In this document: one piece after another, positions 17,581-23,079 of the stretch
Layout: every line of letters starts with the position of its first letter
Numbering within the stretch: the first letter of the stretch is position 1
Assembly: GCA_030374735.1 (NCBI GenBank)
Contig: JASCIV010000357.1
Span: 1-23,079 of the forward strand
DNA: 23,079 nucleotides
DNA from: Gracilaria caudata
Lineage: Eukaryota > Rhodophyta > Florideophyceae > Gracilariales > Gracilariaceae
Reading direction: 5' to 3'
Translations under genes and position numbers: made by a program
Notes under the pieces: model-generated
Seen by the model: the letters and a program-made list of their open reading frames with translations, nothing else
What the model was told of the DNA's origin: nothing
Databases searched by the model: none

Positions 17581-18156
17581 ATGAAGTTTTGTTGGTTGCT
17601 GCTTGTGCTGACGACGCCGCTTCTGAAGCGGTGTTGCGCGGAGAAAAATGCTACGGTAGGACTTTCTTTGCTGCATGTGCAGCAGGCTGTGCCGTCGTTG
17701 TCGCCCGTGCCTAGTGTGGCCGTCAGTGTGGGCGTTCCGCCGCCGGAATTGCCGCCTCATGGCGTGCACATCTACGACTCGTTGCACCATGTGCCCACGC
17801 GACTGTTGTCCACGCACACAAACATCGCGCCTCGATGCGCGGCGAGGCAGACGTCGTCGCCGTTCCGACCGTATGTGTGCGGCTCGAGGTGCGAAAACGT
17901 GCTGCTGGCTATGAGGGCGTTCTGCAAGGACGGCGAACAGCGTTGGGTTCCGTGCGCGAAGGCGAGAAAGTTCCGACGCTGTCTGGCGCGAGTTTGCTAC
18001 AGAACGGCGGGCGGTAGGGGCGACGCGAAGGCGCCTTCCGGGTTTTACGACGACCGCAGCGTGGCGATTGTGCGCTATCGACGACCGCTGCCGGTGTACG
18101 AGAGGAGGGCGATTCGCAATCGTCAGTCGAGCACGCAGAGCGCCATCTTCAAGTGA
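17581..18156 (+). CDS. Candidate secreted Cys-rich protein, 191 aa
   Basis: Not recognised. The first ATG gives a textbook signal-peptide shape: MKFCWLLLVLTTPLLKRCCA followed by EKNATV, with a potential N-glycosylation site (NAT). A proline-rich spacer follows (VGVPPPELPPHGV). Then comes a region with six Cys (VCGSRCENVLLAMRAFC, VPCAKARKFRRC, ARVC), spaced 3, 10, 9, 8 and 4 residues apart, suggesting disulphides. The C-terminus is basic. It lies in a CpG-rich island where long chance frames are common, on the strand opposite the upstream part of the previous gene and 282 bp before the AsnRS start. Expression evidence would be decisive. Confidence 0.4.
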   Translation: MKFCWLLLVLTTPLLKRCCAEKNATVGLSLLHVQQAVPSLSPVPSVAVSVGVPPPELPPHGVHIYDSLHHVPTRLLSTHTNIAPRCAARQTSSPFRPYVCGSRCENVLLAMRAFCKDGEQRWVPCAKARKFRRCLARVCYRTAGGRGDAKAPSGFYDDRSVAIVRYRRPLPVYERRAIRNRQSSTQSAIFK

Positions 18157-18438
18157 CTGTATCTGGCGCCTATCTGGCGCCCATTCTGCGTGGCCAGTCG
18201 GCGCGCTCCACGTCGCTCCGACGTCGCCTGTTGCTCTTGCAACACGCCATCGGTGGCTGTGCGCGTCACACGTGTAATACTAAAAAGGTGAACTAAAAGC
18301 AACCAGTGCCTCTCCGAGATAGATATCTTTGCATTGCGCGTCGAGCCTCACCCCCCCCTGCGACGCACGAGCTTGTGGTCGTCACCTTCGCGCCGACCTC
18401 GCCTGCTTCGTGCGTTTCGCGCGCTGTATGTGATTGCC

Positions 18439-20073
18439 ATGTCCGTCTCGTTTGTGTCGCCGCAAGCCTCACGTCTGTTTTGCTCGCCGCTTCGCTCCTT
18501 CAAGAGCGCGTTTTTGAAGCCGGTTGATCAACTGTTTGCCGCCAGACGCATCGCTCCGGTTGCCGTCAGACGGCTGCCTTTTGCTACCGCCGTTGCGCCT
18601 ACCGAGCCGGCTTCCAAGTCGCAGCCCGTCTTGCCGCGAACCAAGCTCAATGCCGTCAACACCCAACTTGTTGGCAACACGCTTTGCGTCAAGGGATGGG
18701 TCCGTTCCGTGCGTTCGCAGAAAGCATTTGCGTTTATTGATCTGAACGATGGTACCAATCTCGCCGGCTTGCAGATTGTCGTTGATGGAGATGCGCCCTG
18801 TTTTCCACTGGTTGCGAGTCTCTCTACGGGCTGTTCGATCAGTGCGGTTGGAGAGTTGGTTGCGTCACTCGGAAGTGCTCAGCCGGTTGAATTACGAGCA
18901 TCCACGCTCAAATTGATTGGCGCCGCTGCTGAATATCCCTTGCAGAAGAAACGTCATTCGCTCGAGTTCCTGCGCTCAATTGCTCACTTGAGACCTAGAA
19001 CCAATTCTATTGCCGCCGTGTCCAGAGTACGATCTGCGTTGGCGGTTGCCACACATGCGTTTTTCGCCGAGCTTGGATTTGTGTATGTGCACGCTCCGTT
19101 GATTACTGCCAGCGATTGTGAGGGCGCTGGTGAGATGTTTCGCGTCACTACTGCGCTCAACGCCGATGGCAGCCCGGCCGCGCACGCTGTCGCCACTGAG
19201 GGACAAAGCGGCAGCAGTGCCTCCAAGGTGGATTTTCAAAACGACTTCTTTGGAAAGCCTGCTTTTCTCACCGTGTCCGGACAGCTTAGCGCTGAATGCT
19301 TTGCTACCGCTCTTGGCGATGTGTACACTTTTGGGCCCACATTTCGCGCGGAGAACAGCAACACCTCAAGACATCTGGCAGAATTTTGGATGATTGAACC
19401 GGAGATGGCGTTTGCAGACTTGAATGACGATATGGATAATGCTGAACAGCTCGTCAAGCATCTTGTTTCACACGTTTTGCAAAACTGTGATAAGGATATT
19501 GCGTTTTTCGATCGCTTTGTTCAGAAGGGTCTGTTGCACAAGTTGAATACCGTGGTGAACGAGCCGTTTGCACGACTTTCGTATACGGAGGCTATCGAGA
19601 TACTTGAGAAGGTAAACAAACCAAACAAGAAGGGAAAGAGAAGATTTGAATTCGAGGTGAGGTGGGGAGTGGATCTTCAATCAGAACATGAACGCTATTT
19701 GGCCGAGGAACACTTCCAAAAGCCAGTGTTTGTGTACAACTATCCCAGCGCCATTAAAGCGTTTTACATGAGAGCAAACAACGAGGATGGTGGCAAAACT
19801 TGTGCGGCAATGGACTTGCTGGTGCCGGGGATTGGCGAGCTTGTTGGAGGCAGTCAGAGGGAGGAACGATTGGATGTGCTGGAAGAAAAGATTGAACGTA
19901 ACGGGCTGGAAAAAGAGGCTTATTGGTGGTACCTGGATCTTAGACGGTTCGGCAGCGTGCCTCATGCGGGATACGGACTCGGGTTTGAGAGACTGGTGCA
20001 GTTTGTGACCGGTATGGAGAATATTCGTGACGTTATTCCGTTCCCGAGATATCCGGGTAATGCCGAGTTTTGA
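18439..20073 (+). CDS. Asparaginyl-tRNA synthetase, organellar (bacterial type)
   Basis: A class IIb enzyme that charges tRNA-Asn with asparagine; 544 aa from the ATG at 18,439. Residues 1-60 form a targeting peptide rich in Ser, Arg and Ala with Phe at 5 (MSVSFVSPQASRLF), suggesting plastid or dual plastid/mitochondrial import. The OB-fold anticodon domain spans about 75-165 (VKGWVRSVRSQKAFAFIDLN). The catalytic domain has HAPLITASDCEGAGEMF (218-234), motif 2 at YTFGPTFRAENSNTSRHLAE (R303), GELVGGSQRE (466-475) and motif 3 at HAGYGLGFERLV (509-520), then the terminal NIRDVIPFPR. The insert at about 240-270 is typical of bacterial-type AsnRS. All class II motifs are intact and no introns are seen. 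Its stop lies 28 bp before repeat copy B. Confidence 0.93.
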   Translation: MSVSFVSPQASRLFCSPLRSFKSAFLKPVDQLFAARRIAPVAVRRLPFATAVAPTEPASKSQPVLPRTKLNAVNTQLVGNTLCVKGWVRSVRSQKAFAFIDLNDGTNLAGLQIVVDGDAPCFPLVASLSTGCSISAVGELVASLGSAQPVELRASTLKLIGAAAEYPLQKKRHSLEFLRSIAHLRPRTNSIAAVSRVRSALAVATHAFFAELGFVYVHAPLITASDCEGAGEMFRVTTALNADGSPAAHAVATEGQSGSSASKVDFQNDFFGKPAFLTVSGQLSAECFATALGDVYTFGPTFRAENSNTSRHLAEFWMIEPEMAFADLNDDMDNAEQLVKHLVSHVLQNCDKDIAFFDRFVQKGLLHKLNTVVNEPFARLSYTEAIEILEKVNKPNKKGKRRFEFEVRWGVDLQSEHERYLAEEHFQKPVFVYNYPSAIKAFYMRANNEDGGKTCAAMDLLVPGIGELVGGSQREERLDVLEEKIERNGLEKEAYWWYLDLRRFGSVPHAGYGLGFERLVQFVTGMENIRDVIPFPRYPGNAEF

Positions 20074-20101
20074 GAAGGGTCACGTTGTTTATATTGTGCG
20101 G

Positions 20102-20290
20102 TGTACAGCATAAAATGATAACCGAGAGTCGTGCCAAAGTTTTCAGCTTCTATGTAGAAAGGCCGAGTTATTGCGCGGAGAACTTTCTCCTTCGGGCCGC
20201 GACAGCGCAGAGCACTTTTGTGCTCCGTCGTAGAGGACGAAAAACTCATGCTTTCCGGTCTAATCAGAACGTGGTCTACTCCCTTGAACA
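20102..20290 (+). repeat. Diverged dispersed repeat, copy B
   Basis: Matches copy A (1470-1645, opposite orientation), starting from TGTACA and running through GATAACCGAG and the 26-base block at 20,153-20,178. In translation it reads HKMITESRAKVFSFYVERPS, later HAFRSNQNVVYSLEHHL. It occupies what should be the 3' UTR of the AsnRS gene. Boundaries are approximate. Confidence 0.65.
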
Positions 20291-20588
20291 CCACCTACGC
20301 GTGATATCACCTGTGGAACTTGCGTCGAATTTCCCTTGTACTTTGCGCTGGCCCCCATGCGTTATTCGACCGGAAGATGACATACAATGGCAACACTCAT
20401 ACTGTTCTCATTGCAAGCCTTTCATCATTAGCTACGATACGACCTTGGTGGAAACGATATACAACACCAAAACAGAATATTCAGTCGCTTAGACCCCTCT
20501 TGAACTTGCATGTATATGTTCTTTCAATCACTCCTCGGATTCGAGCTCGTTGGTAATCTCAAGAGCCATCTCGAATGCCATGCACGCA

Positions 20589-20626
<38 letters not shown>
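20589..20626. repeat. (AG)n microsatellite
   Basis: AG dinucleotides throughout, with one AA interruption; the last 14 units (20,599-20,626) are pure. It lies 65 bp beyond the 3' end of the GT90 gene. Confidence 0.95.
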
Positions 20627-20691
20627 CTAAGGAGGTGAGTTGGAACTCCAAGGAAAAGGTAACCGTTTTGAGGATTAACGATCATATTTCA

Positions 20692-22284
20692 TCAAAGCGG
20701 AAGTACGTCGCCATAAACCAAGGGCCTTTTCGGAGGCTGTTCTATCCCAGGGTCGTCAATATAAGGCTCATATACACCATGCTTAACTTGTTTCCGACCG
20801 CTGACTGGATGAGGCCGGTGACAAACAAAATTCCGTTCCACGAGCGGCTTGTGTCGACAGCCAAATGGGAGAGGAATCCCATCAATGTATCGGAACCATC
20901 CAGTACCACATCCCATAGGCCCATGACGAACTTCGGGATTTTCTGCACATGGGTCTGGAACGGATTCATTTCCATGCTTGTAGTCTGTCAGGGAGTCAGC
21001 GTACTTCGGAAGGAAAACAGCTAGATATTCTAGAATGGCATCCTCTGAGAGAAATCGTATGGCAAAGGCTTTGGCATTGTTGGCGATATCGTGAGCAACA
21101 TGATCATTTTGACGCGCCCATACAATGTTTTCCACAAGGTCTCTAAACCAACGGTCCACAGGCACATAATGCAACCATGGAACTAAGAGAGGTTCGTACC
21201 ATTGGCGCACTGCAGATGTCTGGAAAAATGGGACGGAACCCGAGAGCATCATCCATCGTTTGCGGGAACTACCCAAACCTCCATCAACATCAAGAATGTA
21301 TTTGTAGCTAAGGTGCTCCTCAAGCGTTAACGCAGACTTTGCTGTTATGTTTGCCGTCTGTTCTATGTCAGCTACCGTGGCGTTATGGCTCAGTTTTATC
21401 CATTTGGTTACAGCAGCATCCAACAGGTGCGGATAAACTGAAGATATGGAGCTTACGCGCACGCGCGGATTGAGGTGCCAATTACTGAAGTGCTGCTTTT
21501 GAATAGAACTTGAGACACCGCGAAACACTGCGACGGGTTCTTTTTCATGCCATGGGACATTGGCCCTCGGGTCGAAGACATAGCCTTGTCCAGTAACTTT
21601 GGATCCATGCTCCACGGGGTCCGGTACTGGGATGTCGATGTAATGGACCTGTGTGCGAAATCCGAAGAGCGGAAGTGCGCCAAGCTCTTGAGAAGTGGAA
21701 TCTACAGTCACACGAGGTCCGTCCGAGGTGTTGATGTAGAACTCGCAGTGGAGATGTCGCAATTCTGCATATCTCTTGAGTACGCGAGAGAGCAAGTGGA
21801 GAAAGAACTGCAACCGGCCCAAGCGATATGTCTTCTCCCAGTGCTCTTCGACGCGGTAAAGAATGCGACCGTCTCCAGTGAGTCGAATGCGTGCAATGCT
21901 ACCGCGCAACACCGGTTGCATGGAATCCAACAGCGCGAAAGGAATAGGTGCCCGTTTGGAATGCGGAGTGGGGGCGGACCATGGCGCTAAGTATTCATCA
22001 ACGAGGGCTTGAAATACGGCACGGCGAGAGTGGGTTCCCATTGCTTTGACAACATCGTCCAGATCTTGACACCCAAGTCTTTGCCAGACTTGTGGAAGAC
22101 TCGATACGGACACTGCACTGTATTCAACTGATGATGGCTGTACTTGAATTGTTACTGGGCGACGAGAAAGAAGGGCGAATATGGCGGTGGTGAGGACGAC
22201 AAGAAGAAAGGTGTGTCGCAGCGGATCGCAAGAAACACGGAGTGGAAAACATAGTGATGATGCAGTCTTGCTCGTCAGAATCAT
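20692..22284 (-). CDS. GT90 / CAP10-like glycosyltransferase
   Basis: 530 aa from the ATG at 22,284. It has the topology of a type II Golgi/ER protein: a short cytosolic tail, one membrane anchor at about 24-40 (HTFLLVVLTTAIFALL) and a lumenal catalytic region. GT90 features include VAVFRGVSS (about 252-260, the FRG block), KYILDVDGGLGSSRKRWMML (about 328-347, the nucleotide-sugar region), and LLVPWLHYVPVDRWFRDL (about 366-383, the HYVPV block). GT90 includes fungal CAP10 xylosyltransferase and animal POGLUT/KDELC enzymes that glucosylate or xylosylate proteins and cell-wall glycans. The donor sugar is not readable. A tail of roughly 90 residues with several Cys follows (NPEVRHGPMGCGTGWFRY). 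Open frame upstream has no ATG. Confidence 0.85.
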   Translation of the reverse strand: MILTSKTASSLCFPLRVSCDPLRHTFLLVVLTTAIFALLSRRPVTIQVQPSSVEYSAVSVSSLPQVWQRLGCQDLDDVVKAMGTHSRRAVFQALVDEYLAPWSAPTPHSKRAPIPFALLDSMQPVLRGSIARIRLTGDGRILYRVEEHWEKTYRLGRLQFFLHLLSRVLKRYAELRHLHCEFYINTSDGPRVTVDSTSQELGALPLFGFRTQVHYIDIPVPDPVEHGSKVTGQGYVFDPRANVPWHEKEPVAVFRGVSSSIQKQHFSNWHLNPRVRVSSISSVYPHLLDAAVTKWIKLSHNATVADIEQTANITAKSALTLEEHLSYKYILDVDGGLGSSRKRWMMLSGSVPFFQTSAVRQWYEPLLVPWLHYVPVDRWFRDLVENIVWARQNDHVAHDIANNAKAFAIRFLSEDAILEYLAVFLPKYADSLTDYKHGNESVPDPCAENPEVRHGPMGCGTGWFRYIDGIPLPFGCRHKPLVERNFVCHRPHPVSGRKQVKHGVYEPYIDDPGIEQPPKRPLVYGDVLPL

Positions 22285-23079
22285 ATTCTGGCGACGACTT
22301 CCTATGTGATGCAGATAGGACAAAGGAAGAAGTACATATGTTTCATCTTTTGGATTCAAGGGGCGGAAAACTATAGTTCCATACCAAAACTGTTGTCTCT
22401 GGCACCCCCGCAGAGATATGAAATGGTGTGCTAGAGAAAGAAATGCTCTTGGAGTTCGGGCTTGGGCCAAAGGCCTCTTGGTGCTACACCGCCCCCGGAA
22501 ATTATTGAGGGTATGAGTCCTTCGCGCCAAAAAGGATGAATCTGCTCAACCTGACTTAGTTGGCAGATTTCAGAAGTTTGTTACAGAAGAATACTGCACT
22601 AACTTTTGCCGAAAGGGAAGAAACATCGAGGGGCTGAACACTCAGTGCAGATGCCTTTCCAAATGCGCAATGTTCTTCATCGTTCCAAACTCATGATTAT
22701 CGCTGCGGCTTTCAACTTGGTGAACAACTGCAACATCTACATATTTTCGAATGTCCGAGAAGCATACCAACGTTGTTTTCAGAATGGTAATCGCACTGAA
22801 CGGGCATGATGCATTACAACGCAAGATGACACGTCACCTCATCTCGACTTAATCAGTGTTATTGGTGAGTCGTTTATCCTCCTCAAGAAGCTCTGCTCAC
22901 CAGCCGTATTTGTGGTGGTGGTAAGCGGCGCTCTTTGGATGTACTATGTAATGCGACCCGTACCCGAGGATGAATTCGAGCTCGGGCCATATTTTCAGTG
23001 ACTTTGAGCACGAAGCCCACGGGGATCAACACTTAACCACATTTGTAATCTTCCTAAACGTCCTGGGCGATGCCCCCCC
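22285..23079. other. Right flank, with possible terminal exon
   Basis: No recognised gene. On the plus strand, 22,810-22,999 is open and ends with a sensible tail: ESFILLKKLCSPAVFVVVVS, then GALWMYYVMRPVPEDEFELG, then a stop. This looks like a single membrane segment plus a short acidic tail. There is no ATG before it, but a TTAATCAG acceptor-like site lies at about 22,849-22,856. It may be the last exon of a small membrane protein gene, or chance. Confidence 0.3.

Noticed and set aside
18334..18438. Upstream extension of the AsnRS frame
   Set aside because: The first codon is TTG, not ATG, and a eukaryotic start at 18,439 gives a proper transit peptide.
20575..21024. Plus-strand frame starting in the AG microsatellite
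   Set aside because: Simple repeat followed by sequence opposite the GT90 3' end; no independent support.
21547..21990. 147-codon plus-strand frame inside the GT90 gene
   Set aside because: It lies wholly opposite the glycosyltransferase and shows no motif.
1..23079. tRNA genes, rRNA, CRISPR arrays, operons
   Set aside because: No T-loop or A/B-box pattern, rRNA core, or regularly spaced direct repeats were seen, and gene arrangement is not operonic. Small structured RNAs could escape reading by eye.

Overview
The window reads as nuclear DNA of a eukaryotic alga, most likely a red alga. Genes lie on both strands without operons, most have a single uninterrupted frame, and one gene carries two short spliceosomal introns with GT..AG ends and CTAAT/CTAAC branch sites. 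At least two proteins begin with a serine/arginine-rich leader bearing a phenylalanine near the start, as in transit peptides of red algae and their relatives. A mitochondrial ribosomal protein is also nuclear-encoded here. The lineage is an inference; no marker in the window fixes it.

Layout. 1-2,700 is decayed mobile DNA: a truncated pogo/CENP-B-type transposase (minus), a diverged repeat (copy A), the 3' end of a dead LINE ending in a GAA tail, and then a cluster of palindromes with one-base centres. 2,752-3,273 is an unrecognised minus-strand gene. 4,140-5,067 is a three-exon TRAX (translin-associated factor X) gene, reconstructed here from exons in different frames. 6,013-9,060 encodes NOL6/Utp22, facing away from a small mitochondrial ribosomal protein bL32m gene (9,457-9,744). 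11,119-12,502 holds a cyclin and a TIGR04282/DUF2064 glycosyltransferase-like gene that converge and overlap by 11 bp of coding sequence. A divergent unknown gene follows (12,576-12,953). 13.0-14.9 kb is gene-poor, AT-rich and full of inverted repeats, including a 55-bp palindrome. 14,953-15,975 is a short-chain dehydrogenase. 16.3-18.4 kb is a GC- and CpG-rich island with an unknown, possibly plastid-targeted protein (minus) and a candidate secreted Cys-rich protein (plus). 18,439-20,073 is a bacterial-type (organellar) asparaginyl-tRNA synthetase. Directly after it comes copy B of the repeat seen at the left end, then an AG microsatellite, then a GT90/CAP10-like glycosyltransferase on the minus strand (20,692-22,284).

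The genes serve unrelated housekeeping roles: small-subunit ribosome biogenesis, mitochondrial and organellar translation, RNA processing, cell-cycle or phosphate-type cyclin signalling, and Golgi/ER glycosylation. I see no dedicated multi-gene system. The most unusual signals are the one-base-centre palindromes, the diverged repeat pair that preserves a protein-like motif, and the coding overlap of two convergent eukaryotic genes.
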